DNA of 64,000 nucleotides from Diphasiastrum complanatum. Taxonomy: Eukaryota; Streptophyta; Lycopodiopsida; Lycopodiales; Lycopodiaceae. Location: contig CM055092.1 of NCBI GenBank assembly GCA_029204225.1, forward strand, positions 23,129,005 to 23,193,004, in the 5' to 3' direction. This document shows positions 1-12,139 of this stretch, in pieces. Position 1 is the first letter of the stretch. Each line of letters begins with the position of its first letter. Both the position numbers and the translations under genes were made by a program. A model generated the notes under the pieces. The model was not told the DNA's origin. It saw only the letters and a program-made list of their open reading frames with translations, and searched no databases.

Positions 1-144
1 TGCTGATCTACTTTAACAAATTAATATAGCATTCAATGAAATCAAACCAAAGTGTGGAATTAAATAGACAAGTGAATCAGACGCACGAATAGTAGAAGAC
101 AAAAATACAGAATACATGTCCGCCTGCGAGCGAGACAATTTTTT
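1..144. other. Left flank outside the duplication
   Basis: No gene or recognisable repeat is seen here. This stretch has no counterpart before copy B, so the left duplication breakpoint lies at about 144/145. Confidence 0.6.
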
Positions 145-2029
145 AGCATGAAGTTATTCTTCTAAAAGACTGTTATGTCATATAAATTACTACTTGTGTG
201 AATAGACTTGGAATTCAAATAATTCTAAGGTTAAAATGTTTCAATTTCTTAAACCATAAAATTTCTCTTTTGCATAAATGGATTTTGATAGGGTAGTAGT
301 TTCTATCACTCATATTGGAAATAATTGAAAGAGAAGTCCTGTTTGTAATGAAGTGAATTCTTTAGTGGAAGCACTTATTACTGACTTTTCTTGGATTTAG
401 ATATTTTTATATATCATCTTTCGAGTTAACTTTTATGGAAATTTATAATTTCTTTAAAAGGAGGGGTGAAGTGGTGGGATAAATTTCTATTTGGGAATCT
501 GTGGTTTGCGTAGTTTTCGGAAAAGAACCAACTGCGTTATAGAAATGAGATGTGGTTTGGAAGTAATTTCGGATAGATTTAGAGTAAGATGCCTAATTGG
601 AACTTTTCGAAATATGAGGAATTCTCTAGGGATTGTGTGGACAATTTGGAACTGGAACGGGTTTAGAATTTGAACCATTATCTATAAGTAGTGCAGTAAA
701 AGGTCAAAGGTTACTAATTCCATTCTAATTGGAATAGAAGTAAGTTTGATCAGGATTTAAGTCTGAGAGTTCTGTATTGGATCAACCTAATCTTAGTTGA
801 GTACTAGGATGAGAATGGGGTTGATTGAGTGGAAGAAATTATGCTATTAAAAGAAATTCGATTGGAAAACTATTGAGAGTAAATTTTATTCATCTCAGAA
901 ATTTCCCGGATATGTTATTTACTCATGAGAAATATAAAATATTTTGTAGCTAAGTTACAAGATCTCAGTGAGATATGTGAGTAACATATGTGGGTTATGG
1001 AGGATTCTGCCATATAAGAATGTGTTTATGTACTGGGAAGTAGTGAGATTATTCACATATGTGCACGATTAATCTTGTATGAATCTACTGTGTATTCCTG
1101 GTTACTAGAGTTTTTGGTGCACTTAACCTAGTCGGTAAACATAGACATATGATCAAGTATTGTTTTGACAGATACTTGTAGAGTTAACAAATCCTTGTAC
1201 AGAAGATTTATCGATTAGCTTATAAATGATTTGGGTAAGGATCTAAATGTGGTTTTATACTAGTTTTTCACCTAGACATTTGAGATTTTTAAATCATTGG
1301 CAATTAACTTGAGTAGTTGATTACTCCGGGATGAAGTTAATTGGTAAAATGATCAGTGTGATGTGGATTCAGAAGAAACTGATGGTTTTGATTTATATTG
1401 CTTGTAAGACGCATGATTAGTAAATCATTTCGGTTCATCAATTAAAAATTGTGTGCATTGGATATACAATATTCTTGGGATAGAGTATTCCTTAGTTAAG
1501 GGATAGACTAAGCTCATTAGTGGTTGAATCCCAGAGAGCTCGATTGGATAATGAATTATAATGAATCCAAGAATAATAACTGAATTAATATTCAGCAGGA
1601 CTTTAGATATCTAGATTTGATTCTAGATTGTAATCTAAAGTTTTTTTGTAGTTGAAGATGATTATCATTTTGGTATTCGTTAAGTCTTTAATTACTAGTG
1701 GTTTATAGAACTTGAATATCTCGCACTTTAGTCAAAGAGTCATGTTTGAAGAATGTTCTTAAAATCCAATATTTTTCTAGTGGGAAAGATTTTGGAATGA
1801 TTCTTACTTTTTCTGAGTTATGTTGGACACATACTCCAGTATCCTGTAAATGATTATGTTTTGGATTTCGGGGAATTATAATTGACGAATTATATGAATC
1901 TAAATATTTATGGTAGATGAATCATAAATAGATACTTAATTATTGTCAGAGGATTATAAGGAATTGTAATGATTCTTATGTGTGATGATTAATTCTTGAT
2001 CTATTATTTGAGTAAGAATCCAGATCAGT
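145..2029. other. AT-rich, no gene recognised (copy A)
   Basis: No convincing coding frame is found. The stretch leads into a decayed Gypsy pol relic and may be older internal sequence of the same element, but I cannot show this. Positions 917-921 (ATTTA) are the empty site of the Copia element that occupies copy B, so copy A preserves the pre-insertion state. Confidence 0.5.
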
Positions 2030-2807
2030 GTTTTGAATCTCTCTACTCCAGTATTTTATTTGAGAGCCTATGGATCTCACAGATATTCCCACAAGATAAG
2101 TATTTTATTTGTGGATAATTTAATCTATCTAGTGGATGTTATTTTGCTACAGTTTATGGTCTGTAAATGCTTGAGTACAGTTTTTCATTTGAATTGAATC
2201 TCCAATTATCTTAGGAGACAAACAAGTCTATTAAGGTGAATGAATGTTATTTTTCTTGCATTTGGTGCTAGAAACAAGAGCATTTAACTCAAAAGAGTAT
2301 ATGGGATACTCAGAGTTGAGTTTTAGTCATTCTATATCTTAATGATTCTTCTAGAGATTCTAGATAAATGAATTATCATATCTTAGAATTTGGATTCTAA
2401 GGATATTTGTACTTGGAAGCTTATGAATTATTTGCCAGAGTGGTGAATAATTTCAGAGTGTAATTGTAGTTATTTTATTAATTCTTTAACTTCAATCTCT
2501 TATGTTGGGTTATTTCATCTAGTGTTTGATGTAAGTGCTTTACATGAAGGTGATGTTACTAACTTGTGATGAATGTAACCCAGATGGAAAAATTCATCGC
2601 TTAGTGTACTTTTCAAGCCTGAGTTGTACTCCAGTGTAGAGATTATCATTTGAAAAATAGGATTATCTCTGAGTACTTGTTTGACATGAAAGTTTGACTA
2701 AGAATAATAATTTTCTAGGTTGATATTTAAAGTTAAAAGAACTATTCCTATTATTCTTTCATGTTTAGAGAGCTTCTAAGGATAGAAGTAGTTTAAGGAG
2801 GGAAGAA
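2030..2807 (+). pseudogene. Decayed Ty3/Gypsy pol tail (copy A)
   Basis: Short coding-like blocks survive between stops and frameshifts. Around 2065-2130, frame changes give MDLTDI followed by LFVDNLIY, resembling the Gypsy reverse transcriptase stretch that ends in the YxDD box with the second Asp changed to Asn. Around 2595-2640, HRLVYFSS resembles the start of the Gypsy RNase H domain. A purine-rich tract AAGGAGGGAAGA at about 2795-2806 abuts the LTR and fits a polypurine tract. The order RT, RNase H, PPT, LTR is as expected for a plus-strand element. Identification is by pattern only, and the 5' part of the element is not recognisable. Confidence 0.5.
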
Positions 2808-3180
2808 TGTTATGTCCATGGCCAGTAAGTAGGATTCAATATACTCCTAGTCTTGGATACACGGCATTCTAGTAAATCAAGCTGTTAGTTATGCCACATC
2901 ATACTGGATGTGACCCGAAAGTAACTAATATCTTTGTGAGGCCCAAAACACACTAAATGGAATTTAGACAAGGTAAGAGACATTGTATGCATGCGTAGAG
3001 TTATCAATAGCAATTCTATGAATAGTTGGTCCATGCTTAGGACTCTATTCTAGGTGAATCTATGTATAGGAAAGTTAGGGCTATGCATGGCTATGTGCCC
3101 AAGATGCTTTTGGCTCTATATATTGGGTCCAAACTTGCTATGTACAAGTGGCACTTTAGCCATTCAAGTAACCAACAAAC
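2808..3180 (+). mobile_element. Gypsy 3' LTR, last base lost (copy A)
   Basis: The sequence begins TGTTATGTCC right after a polypurine tract, contains a TATA-like CTCTATATATTG near 3114, and in copy B ends CAAACA, giving TG...CA ends of about 374 bp. In A the end is cut one base short and joins four bases (TTTA) before copy-B-like sequence resumes. No matching 5' LTR on the plus strand is seen; a related LTR fragment lies on the minus strand at 10905-11021. Confidence 0.6.
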
Positions 3181-4806
3181 TTTAGCTTTCCAATGATATG
3201 TTACATGACATACTTCTGAGCTACGAATAAAAAATTATGGCAAATCAAAAGTATTAGTGTTATAATATTTTAATAATATAAACTACATCTTGCACGAAAT
3301 CTTAAAGGGTCTTTTTGGAGCTCAAAACTCCTCTAATGCCACATTTTATCAAGGGTTTTTCTTTTTCTCGTATCATGACTAGGTACTAAAATACTCCATT
3401 GATAATCAGATTTCTATAGTCCTAGAATTTCCTTTCCAAAATTATTGATGTCCCATACCATCAGCTTTTCCTCTTAGAAAACCCTTAACCACCTTATTTG
3501 ATATTCTAGAGATCCACTTATCATCTAGTTGTCCTATAACCCATATAAGATATTATCTCTTGTTCCCAAAAACTAGGAAATCCATTCATTTGGATGACGG
3601 GCATGCCTATCATATGGATACCACAAATCCACACCTGATCTTGTGATCTAAACAGAAGAATTAACATGGTTCGACATTGCATTCTGAACCATTCTGGTTA
3701 ATGATAAGCTTCGAATCCCCCTGGATCCAAGAGCATTAACTCTAGGGACAAACTTCTATCAATTAACAGATCCAATGTAATCCATGTATCAAATTCCACT
3801 TCTAATATCATAATAGACATCCACAACTATGGATAACTCAATGGTAACAAATATCTCAATTATGAATTCAACTAAATGAATTCTGTTCACGAAATTAATA
3901 TCCGGCATTAAGCAATTATTTACAGGGATTACCAGCATCCTAACTACAAAATACAGTTTCCGACCACACTTACTACCACTAATGTCCACTGTTCTTCTCC
4001 CCTTCAGATTTTTAGTCCCCTGAAAATCTATTTCAGCTAAGGTACTAAGAAGACATAAGGACATTAGTAAATGTAAAAAGTGAATTATTGTAGGAAAAAG
4101 TCTAAAACAATTTCATTTCTAATCTATAGCTGGGTTGAATCACTGATGTACAAAAATCATCTACTAGTATAAAAAATTGTACTAGTATGATTTTTTGCAT
4201 ACAATTCATCGTAGGATTTTAACTAGAAATGAAATAAGTTTGTTACTTTTGATCATTTCCTATCAATTACAAATTTTCCAATAAAATCGGACCATTTCTT
4301 CTTTTTATTGACTAGTTTGGCATTACTTCGTCCATGTTGAACAAAATTATCCAAACTTGGAATATGAAATTACATGAATGGAAATTCTACCAATAGGATT
4401 TCAATAACTCTTAAAATGTATCCAACCATATTTCACTGCTCAGATAAAGAGTTCTATCACCACTCATTCAAGCTGGCTAATTCATATTGTTTGACGGTTT
4501 TAAACTCAATTTTGACAAGTATCTCACACAAACGTTCACTTGACCCATTTCTAATGATCAGTACCGATTCAAAATATATCAAACAAGTAACCAATTTTCA
4601 ATTTTGACCAAATATGAAATTCAAGAGAAAAGGGAAAAATTCAATTTTAATTTTCAATCTGGGAGTTCCTTACTCCAAAAGTTAAAATGACATTATAGTA
4701 AAAACTGCAGGCAAATTAATTGTGGTTCCTTCTGCCAATTTTAAATCATCTGTAACCGAGAAATAATTTAGCCTTAGTGAAAACACTGTGACTAACTCTA
4801 AATGAT
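3181..4806. other. No gene recognised (copy A)
   Basis: AT-rich sequence with no coding frame I can assign. Positions 3298-3348 are one arm of an inverted repeat whose other arm survives only in copy B. A short inverted pair (ACTAGTATAA...TTGTACTAGT) lies near 4160-4190. A 5-nt length difference from copy B occurs near 3915. Confidence 0.5.
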
Positions 4807-4811
4807 AAATT

Positions 4812-5513
4812 TGTGAAAAGTACAGTACTAAGGACCATAAATGGATCTTTGAATGATCCACAAGGTGATTGTATGCTTGTTAAACAATCTATCAGAAACT
4901 AGTCATCAGAAAACAAGATCTAGTTTAGCAGCTTGATAGGGAACAAGTAGAGACAATCAAAGCATTGATCAATTAGTATAATCCAACTCCACATGTGTGG
5001 AAATAAGGCTGTAGTACGGCCTGTAGGCAGTGTTTACATAGTGCCAAAGCTGGGTTTCATTGGAAAAATAGAGTAATCACCATACAATGAGAGGAAACTC
5101 GAGTTTCTCCTTGAGGCTCCAAAAAGTTTCTATCTTCTCACTATGGAGAATGGGAATACATACCAAATTCGACTTCCTTCTTGAAGTTAGGTGGATTTAC
5201 AGCATGTAATAAGGAAGTTAACTCACTCTCCTTGACCTAAAATGAAACCCTAGTTTATTTCCTAGAGTTATGCTTGGTAGGTAGCTAGTTGGTCAAATTT
5301 TCACCTTAAACTTAGGTGTAGGTCCTATAAAGTAGGGATGACCACCAAATAGACATGACCAACTCTCTTGGCTTGACCTAACCTACATTAGGATGGGTTT
5401 CCCACATGGCATCATGGCTTCACATGTGTGGGACCCACTTGTGTACACAATTTACACTATTCTACATGGTTTTTGATCAAGCTAGATTTGCCAATTTTCG
5501 ACAATTCTTCACA
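4812..5513 (-). repeat. 3' LTR of the gag-type Copia (copy A)
   Basis: 702 bp with TG...CA ends. By eye it is identical to the equivalent LTR in copy B (46006-46707), unlike the 5' LTR pair, which differs at 12 sites. The polypurine tract reads TTTGAGGAGGAG on the minus strand just inside it. Confidence 0.9.
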
Positions 5514-5723
5514 CTCCTCCTCAAATTTAGCTTGATCTATTTACAACTCTCTTGATAGATGAATGAAAGCTTTTAGAAGTGTCTAAAAAATCCAGCTACA
5601 AACAAGGAACTTTTGAGACTCCAATAGAGAATGATGTCCATGAAGGATCTTTCACCACCTCTTAGAGGATCCCGTACAAGATGTTCCATAAATGTGTCCA
5701 TATACATGTAGCACACTTCAAAA

Positions 5724-7880
5724 CTAAACATCATGCCAAGCCATGGATTCCAAGGCATTTTGTGCACTTGAAGATACATCAATTAAAATATTAAGTGCAT
5801 AAATAATGTTGCCAAAGACAACTTGCCTTGCTTGATCCATATGATTGAGCCTAGATGGCTCCATCTTGATACTCAAGGTTCTTCTTGGAGTCCTCGGGTC
5901 TTGAGCTTGCTCCTCCACTTGACTTGACTCCAAACCATCAATGAATTGAATAAGGTGTTGATCCAAAGGTGTTTCTTCAAGTTTATAAATCTTCCACTCT
6001 TGAAAGATCACATTTCCACCATTGACAAATTCTTTGGCTGAAAACAAGTAGATTCTACAATCTCTACTTGAAGAGCAAAACACTACCATTATTCCTATCA
6101 TTGAAATAGGATAATCGTTGGTCCTTACATAGGAATGATCATGCTCAAAGCATGTGGACCCAAAGATTTCCAATACAAATGATGTTTCATCTTTTATGAC
6201 ACTATTCAAACTATTACAAAAATAGTTATCCAATGAAATTGCTTTATCAACAACAAATGGAGATTTGAAAGCATCTAATTTCATTGTCTTGTCATAAAGA
6301 GTACTAAACACCATAGATCTTAAAGACAAGCAACAAGTCACTCCATGTCTACTAATACTTTCCAGAAAGTATTCAAAGATAGTAGACTCTCCAATGCTCA
6401 CCACCCTTGCAAGATGCACAGTTGAATGGACAATTTGCATGCAATTTGATGACTTGGCCATTGTCATTGAGGACTCCCTTGGAACTCTCATGCTTTGAGG
6501 CTGATCCTCAAGTTCTTCCTCCATTTGATGCTCCTCCTCAATGCAAGCAAGATCACACTTTGCCAAGATCTCCTCTTGAGTGATCTCCTCCTTTGCCAAG
6601 CTCATTCTTTCAAAAGCAACACTAGCTTCCAACTTAAACAATCTTCCATGTTTAAATCCCTTCGCAATGCAAATATCATTCTTCAATATGAAGCAAACAC
6701 CATGCTTAAAGTGGACATCCAAACCACTTTCTAAGAGTAGACCAACACTAAGCATATTCTTGGTGATTGATGGTACATAAAGGACATTTTCTAGATCCAT
6801 GCATTTTGAGGATTCTAGATACAAAGAGATGGTGCCAACACCATCTATCCTACACTCTTCATCATCTGCAGTAAACACAAACTTTTTAGCATCATTGAAA
6901 GAGTGTAAGGTTGAGAAAAAATCCTTTTCACAAGACATGTGGGAGCTAGCCCCACTTTCGATCCACCAATTGTCTCTTGAATTGCTATTGCTTGTTGGTG
7001 AGGATGTAGATGCCATCAAGAATACATCTACTTCATCCTCCTCCTCCTCCTTTGCAAGGTTTCCTTGTTTGTCCTCCTCCACTTGTGCTCTTAGCCTCTT
7101 GTAGCATTCAGATGCATAATGCCCCTTCCTTCCACAAAAGAAGCATTTTTGCTTTGACTTGTCCTTTGAGCTTGATGCATCATCCTCTTCTTTGGCCTCC
7201 TTTGGATGCTTCTTCTTTCCATTGGTCTTCTTTTTGCCCTTGAATGAGAAATTGGCTTTCTCATCACCATCCTGCAACGACAAGAAACTCATCCTACATT
7301 TTGCATGGAGCATCTTACACTCTTCAGCCACTAATACACTGTGAAGTTTTTCTATAGTTGGCAAAGTGTCTTGGATGGCAAAACTTTGGACCAAATTTGC
7401 AAAGTCATCTCCTAGACCATTAAGGACAATTTGTACAAGCTCTCCATCATGAATCTTTTCTTCAATGGAAGCCAACTCCCTATTTAGAGACTTGATTCTG
7501 AGTACATAATCCTGTGCACTCTCCTCACTTCTCCTCATGCTTTGCAAAATTTGATTTCTAAGCATAAGAACTCTAGAAGTGTTGCTAGACTCATAGATTG
7601 AATTTAAAGACTCCCAAGCCTCTTTAGCATTAGTACAAGCTGATACTTCTCTCAACAAATCATTGCTCACATTCATCTTCACACAATGAAGTGCAAGCCT
7701 AGATCTCTTCTTGTATCTAGCTAACTCCTGTGCACCTAGAGGTTCATCTTCATCTTCAATCAAGAACTCATAAAGGTCTTGGAGCACCAAGAGTGACTCC
7801 ATTCTAACTTTCCAAATAGCATAATTTGTAGAATTCAATCTCTCGCTAGCTTCTAGAAGGTATGCTCCAGCAGATCCCAT
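5724..7880 (-). CDS. Gag-protease-derived Copia protein, intact frame
   Basis: A frame of 718 codons from the Met at 7880; the frame is open upstream to 7961, but this Met aligns with the start of the related young Copia protein. Numbering here counts from the upstream Met at 7961. A Copia gag domain occupies about residues 28-225. A zinc knuckle follows (C273, C276, H281, C286) after a Lys-rich stretch. The protease motif reads IESGASS, so the catalytic Asp is Glu at 335, and the enzyme is probably inactive. From about 450 the integrase zinc finger and catalytic core are missing, but the tail still resembles the region after integrase (FGSTCF, then NVIFQE). RT is absent. The nucleic-acid-binding gag role is inferred from family knowledge. 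The equivalent frame in copy B is broken. Confidence 0.85.
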   Translation of the reverse strand: MGSAGAYLLEASERLNSTNYAIWKVRMESLLVLQDLYEFLIEDEDEPLGAQELARYKKRSRLALHCVKMNVSNDLLREVSACTNAKEAWESLNSIYESSNTSRVLMLRNQILQSMRRSEESAQDYVLRIKSLNRELASIEEKIHDGELVQIVLNGLGDDFANLVQSFAIQDTLPTIEKLHSVLVAEECKMLHAKCRMSFLSLQDGDEKANFSFKGKKKTNGKKKHPKEAKEEDDASSSKDKSKQKCFFCGRKGHYASECYKRLRAQVEEDKQGNLAKEEEEDEVDVFLMASTSSPTSNSNSRDNWWIESGASSHMSCEKDFFSTLHSFNDAKKFVFTADDEECRIDGVGTISLYLESSKCMDLENVLYVPSITKNMLSVGLLLESGLDVHFKHGVCFILKNDICIAKGFKHGRLFKLEASVAFERMSLAKEEITQEEILAKCDLACIEEEHQMEEELEDQPQSMRVPRESSMTMAKSSNCMQIVHSTVHLARVVSIGESTIFEYFLESISRHGVTCCLSLRSMVFSTLYDKTMKLDAFKSPFVVDKAISLDNYFCNSLNSVIKDETSFVLEIFGSTCFEHDHSYVRTNDYPISMIGIMVVFCSSSRDCRIYLFSAKEFVNGGNVIFQEWKIYKLEETPLDQHLIQFIDGLESSQVEEQAQDPRTPRRTLSIKMEPSRLNHMDQARQVVFGNIIYALNILIDVSSSAQNALESMAWHDV

Positions 7881-8673
7881 CCTATTAGAGACTTCTACAA
7901 ACAAGAAATAGATTTGATTGACTTGAAACTCATAAAAGGTCTCACACTTGCAGTGTTTCACTCAAATTTGATTTCTAATCCAACAAATGAACTTATAATC
8001 ACAGTTCTATCACTCCCTCACAAAGCTGGAATGAAGATAAGATGAAGTGAAAACTACTTTCAAACAAATCTTGCCAAGAAATGGATTTGATTGTCTCTAG
8101 AAACTCACTAAGGTCTCTCTCTTGTAGTTTTTCACTCAAATTAGATTTCTAATCCAACAAATGGACTTATAATCTCAGTTCTAGCATCCCTCACAAAGTT
8201 GGAATGAAGATAAGATGATGTGAAATCTACTTACAATCAAATCTTGCCAAATTTGGCTATTTTTGGACAAAAAAATGACTTAATCTCTTTCTTCCTTCTT
8301 GGTGTACTTTCAGAACCTGTTTTTAACCTTTATAGGACTTGAACTCAGCCTAGATTAATTAGATTCCATGAAACAAATTCAAATCTAATCAATGGCAAAT
8401 GATCTTGGTAGATTATCCTAGGATCTCCACCAAAAATTACACCAATAGCTCACAAATTGAATTTTTTTGGATCAAATGAATACCATGCATTAAACGCAGG
8501 TTCAGAGGTGCCCACACATGTGGACAGTACGGATTTGGACCCCTACCAAGTTTGGGATCAAATCTCCTCACCAAAATCAAGATTCTAGCTTGCCCTCTCA
8601 ATACTAGTTTTTAGCACCAAAACTTGCTAAAAATGGATTTGCATTAGATCAATGGCTTATGCTCTTGTACTTG
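7881..8673 (-). other. Leader of the gag-type Copia (copy A)
   Basis: Non-coding sequence between primer site and gag start. It holds a direct repeat of about 130 bp in which GTTTTTCACTCAAATT... and AATCCAACAAATG...CTTATAATC...CAGTTCTA recur (roughly 7955-8060 and 8128-8235). In other retroelements this interval carries packaging signals; that role is inference here. Confidence 0.5.
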
Positions 8674-8685
8674 GCTCTGATACCA
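8674..8685 (-). other. tRNA-Met primer binding site (copy A)
   Basis: The minus strand reads TGGTATCAGAGC directly after the 5' LTR end, the standard 12-nt complement to plant initiator tRNA-Met. Copy B has one change at this site. Confidence 0.9.
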
Positions 8686-9387
8686 TGTGAGAAGTACAGT
8701 ACTAAGGACCATAAATGGATCTTTGAATGATCCACAAGGTATTTGTATGCTTGTTAAACAATCTATCAGAAACTAGTCATCAGAAAACAAGATCTAGTTT
8801 AGCAGCTTGATAGGGAACAAGTAGAGACAATCAAAGCATTGATCAATTAGTATAATCCAACTCCACATGTGTGGAAATAAGGTTGTAGTACGGCCTGTAG
8901 ACAGTGTTTACATAGTGCCAAAGCTGGGTTTCATTGGAAAAATAGAGTAATCACCATACAATGAGAGGAAACTCGAGTTTCTCCTTGAGGCTCCAAAAAG
9001 TTTCTATCTTCTCACTATGGAGAATGGGAATACATACCAAATTCGACTTCCTTCTTGAAGTTAGGTGGATTTCCAGCATGTAATAAGGAAGTTAACTCAC
9101 TCTCCTTGACCTAAAATGAAACCCTAGTCTATTTCCTAGAGTTATGCTTGGTAGGTAGCTAGTTGGTCAAATTTTCACCTTAAACTTAGGTGTAGGTCCT
9201 ATAAAGTACGGATGACCACCAAATAGACATGACCAACTCTCTTGACTTGACCTAACCTACATTAGGATGGGTTTCCCACATGGCATCATGGCTTCACATG
9301 TGTGGGACCCACTTGTGTACACAATTTACACTATTCTACATGGTTTTTGATCAAGCTAGATTTGCCAATTTTTGGCAATTCTTCACA
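8686..9387 (-). repeat. 5' LTR of the gag-type Copia (copy A)
   Basis: 702 bp, starting TGTGAGAAG and ending TTCACA in plus-strand reading. It differs from copy B's equivalent (49880-50581) at 12 sites by eye, about 8 of them unique to this copy. Confidence 0.9.
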
Positions 9388-9392
9388 AAATT

Positions 9393-10892
9393 CAATATAG
9401 TCAATTTAGTAATCCAAACACATTCCATAGATAACGAAGAATTTACCAATATTTTGATTTTTCAAAAAACCTCGGTTTTTGGTTCATTTTACGTAATTCA
9501 AAAAATTCTGACGAAAATATTGTTAGTACAAAAGGCAATCAAAATCGAAAAATTGAAATCTTGTTCGACTTATGTCCTAAACCAATGTCCAACTGACATG
9601 CAAAGCACACTACATCAGTGACCAAACATCATTATGGAAATTTTTACCTAAACTTCAGTTTTACGGAATTTGTCAACCAACATCCCAGATTTGTGACCCA
9701 ATCGTCAGAGCACATGCGTATGACCACTCAATTCGACTGTAAATACCTTATGCATGTCAAAATCACACTGAGAATCAACATGCAATCAATCCATGTAAGC
9801 ACAGTCCTACAGACTAGGAAAATAACTGGCATGCAATCAAAACAATTCAAAATTTTGCCAATTTTACTCACGACCAAGATGCTTGCCAGATCAGCCTGCC
9901 ACCTAGAATTCACAGGTGTGAGAACAAAGCTTCTGAAATTTTGTAGTAGGGTGCACTTTCTCAAGGCAATATGTTGTAGAATCAATCAAGAACCTCCCCA
10001 AGCTCAAAAGTGATGTTACCAACAGTCTTAAATGGTCTAGTAAACTTCCGTGAAGCATTCATACCGAGGACGAAGATTTTTTGGTTTATAGAAGTCAAAA
10101 TAGCTTCAAAACTTGATGGAGATGAAGCATAAGCAACCGGCCATCAATTTACAGGTCTGATAGCTTGTTGGGAAGGTACAAAGGAATGCTAATCATGTTA
10201 TAAAAAAATCCAGAATGATCTGCCTATAGATTTAAGAAAATCCATCCCCCAAAAATCACCAAAAGTGGTCAATTTTGGCAATTTTTTGACTTCCTACAAG
10301 TTCAATTGCATTTTTGGCTCTAACTTCAAGGACAACTTCAAAAGACTTTGGTTAGCCTCTTTACAAGCTCTACATGGTGTTTTACAGCTATCTACTATCC
10401 AACTTCATGAGAAAACAAGCAAAATGATGTTTTTTGGCTATTTTCCGATTTTTTCTTCACCATAAAGTGGAAATTCATGATATGCAACTCTTTCTCTAAC
10501 ACATGAAAACCAATTTATAAAATTATAGCCATCTAATTGATCTGATCTTGCTGGATTTTGGTTCTTACTATCTATTCTGTGTCAAAAAGCATGAAAAACC
10601 AAGCAATTTTGACCAAAACATAGCCCAGTATCATAAATCATGAAAAGAACCAACATGATTCATTAATTTCATCATTAATGATCCCAAAAAATGAAAGTAC
10701 ACTTTCTAAAAGGATCTACACAAGCCAAAAATACTCGAGAGAAATGGATCTTGGCAACATGCAAATGGAAACCAGAACAGTACGCCCACTTGCAACCTTG
10801 CTATCAACCTGGAAGAGAATTCCCATTTGATCCACACCAAAATTTTGACAAAAGGTAGCACTTCTCCAAGTTCTCCAATCTTCGTAAGCCTT
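9393..10892. other. No gene recognised (copy A)
   Basis: The sequence runs from the Copia target duplication to a primer-site motif. Several open stretches exist, such as 9618-10013 on plus, but none shows a recognisable domain, and all are mirrored with little change in copy B. Position suggests internal sequence of a minus-strand element whose LTR fragment lies at 10905-11021. Confidence 0.45.
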
Positions 10893-11021
10893 GCTCTGAT
10901 ACCACTATAAGGGAAAGCGCCTCAAGATAACGTGGCATAACTAGCAACTTGTTTCATTGGAGTACCATGTATCCAAGACTAGGAGTATACTGAATCCTAT
11001 GTACTAGTCATGGACATAACA
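10893..11021 (-). mobile_element. Gypsy LTR fragment with primer site (copy A)
   Basis: On the minus strand, about 117 bp beginning TGTTATGTCCATGACTAG is followed at once by TGGTATCAGAGC (10893-10904). The first 100 bp resemble the start of the plus-strand LTR at 2808, including the block ACTCCTAGTCTTGGATACA, so the two are family members in opposite orientation. The 3' end lacks the usual CA and the length is short, so an internal deletion is likely. Its start cuts into a reverse transcriptase relic. Confidence 0.65.
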
Positions 11022-12095
11022 TACAGTTCCCGGTTCTGGCAGAGCAAGTATCATGCAGATTTTGTCGACATCGGTGGCGATACCATGCCTCAAAACTACG
11101 TGGCCTAGCACTATGTCATGCCTGCCCAAAATTGGCATTTGGCCGGGTTTAGAGATATGTCAAATAATAGACATTAGATGAACACTCTCTCTAAGCAGGA
11201 TAGATGATGGGCTCGAGAGGAGTGAACACACAAGTCATCCATAAAAATTTCAAGGAACTTTCGTAGGAAATCCTTGAAAGCATAACTCATTACTCATTGG
11301 AATGTGCTGGGAGTGTTGCACAATCCAAATGGCCTCACGTTGTATGCATATGTTTCTCACTTGGTGGAGAATGCAATTTTGTGCTGATCTTCTGGGGCTA
11401 TTTACACTTGATTATAGCCACTAAACCCATCTAAAAAGCTATAGGCTTCTACAATGGCTGTCCTTTCTAACACATTTTTTGTAAAGGGTAGGGGAAAATG
11501 GTCATTGTTGGTAACTAAGTTGAGCTTCCTGTAGTCTGCACGAATTCGAAGTTTTCCATTTTTTTGAAGTACAACCATGATACGTGATACACAGTCTGTG
11601 TGTTCCATCTTGTAGATGAATCCTACATCGAGAAGCTTTTTCAATTATTTCTAAATTAGCTGAGCATAGTGCGGATTAGACCGATAAGGCCTGCTAACGA
11701 CGAGTTTCGCTCCATCAACCAATGGAATGGTGTGAACCACTACATCTGGCGATATGCCCTCAAACTCAACATAATTCCATGCTAGACTATCACGGTATTT
11801 GCGAAGAAGGGATTTTAGGTCTCTGAGTTCATCTCCCTCTATGTCCTCTCCTACAAACAGTACACGAATGTCTTCTCTCTCCTCTACTAGGTCTATCTCT
11901 TTCGTACGAGTTGGACATTCGTAAATGTTGGCCCCCTGGGAGGTGTCCGCTACAAGCTGTCTATTGGCTTTGGGCATGACCACCACCACTTCGTCCATCT
12001 CATAGTCCTTGAAGTACATGGCATGTAATGCATAAGCATGGGTAAAAACATGACATTTCCGAAAACTACGAAGGAAATGCAAATGTTTCTAGGCA
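11022..12095 (-). pseudogene. Ty3/Gypsy reverse transcriptase relic (copy A)
   Basis: Read on minus, blocks in order are a linker with IPLVDGAKLV, KLLDVGFI, LRIRADYRKLN, the palm stretch YSFLDGFSGYNQV, IAPEDQHK-AFST, PFGLCN-PSTFQ-VM, IFMDDL (the YxDD box as FMDD, near 11230-11250) and the thumb-like GHVVLRHGIATDVDKI. In-frame stops occur after HYAQLI, after GYNQV and after FSTK, so it is not expressed as a whole. The domain is cut at 11021 by the LTR fragment, and RNase H is missing. Copy B lacks the stop after GYNQV (Gln there), so that nonsense change arose in A. Confidence 0.85.
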
Positions 12096-12139
12096 TGACA
12101 AGAAACCATCCCCGCTATATCTATGCATATGCAGACAAC

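Larger units (their letters stand above)
4812..9387 (-). mobile_element. Non-autonomous Copia LTR element, gag-type (copy A)
   Basis: A structurally complete 4576-bp element: two 702-bp direct repeats with TGTGA...TTCACA ends, flanked by the 5-bp target duplication AAATT (4807-4811 and 9388-9392). On the minus strand the order is 5' LTR (8686-9387), tRNA-Met primer site (8674-8685), a leader of about 790 bp, one long gag-derived frame, a polypurine tract (5514-5525) and 3' LTR (4812-5513). No reverse transcriptase or RNase H is present, so it must depend on another element's enzymes. This matches the published idea of LTR elements retaining only gag (TR-GAG). The two LTRs differ at about 11 positions. 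Confidence 0.9.

Noticed and set aside
2030-3180. Endogenous pararetrovirus
   Set aside because: RT-like blocks with a flanking LTR and polypurine tract fit Gypsy; no movement or coat protein motif seen.
4160-4190. Short inverted repeat as terminator or operator
   Set aside because: Small AT-rich palindrome in plant repeat DNA, with no gene next to it.
9618-10013. 131-codon open frame on plus, conserved in copy B
   Set aside because: Near-identity to B comes from the duplication, not selection; no domain, and the composition matches non-coding surroundings.
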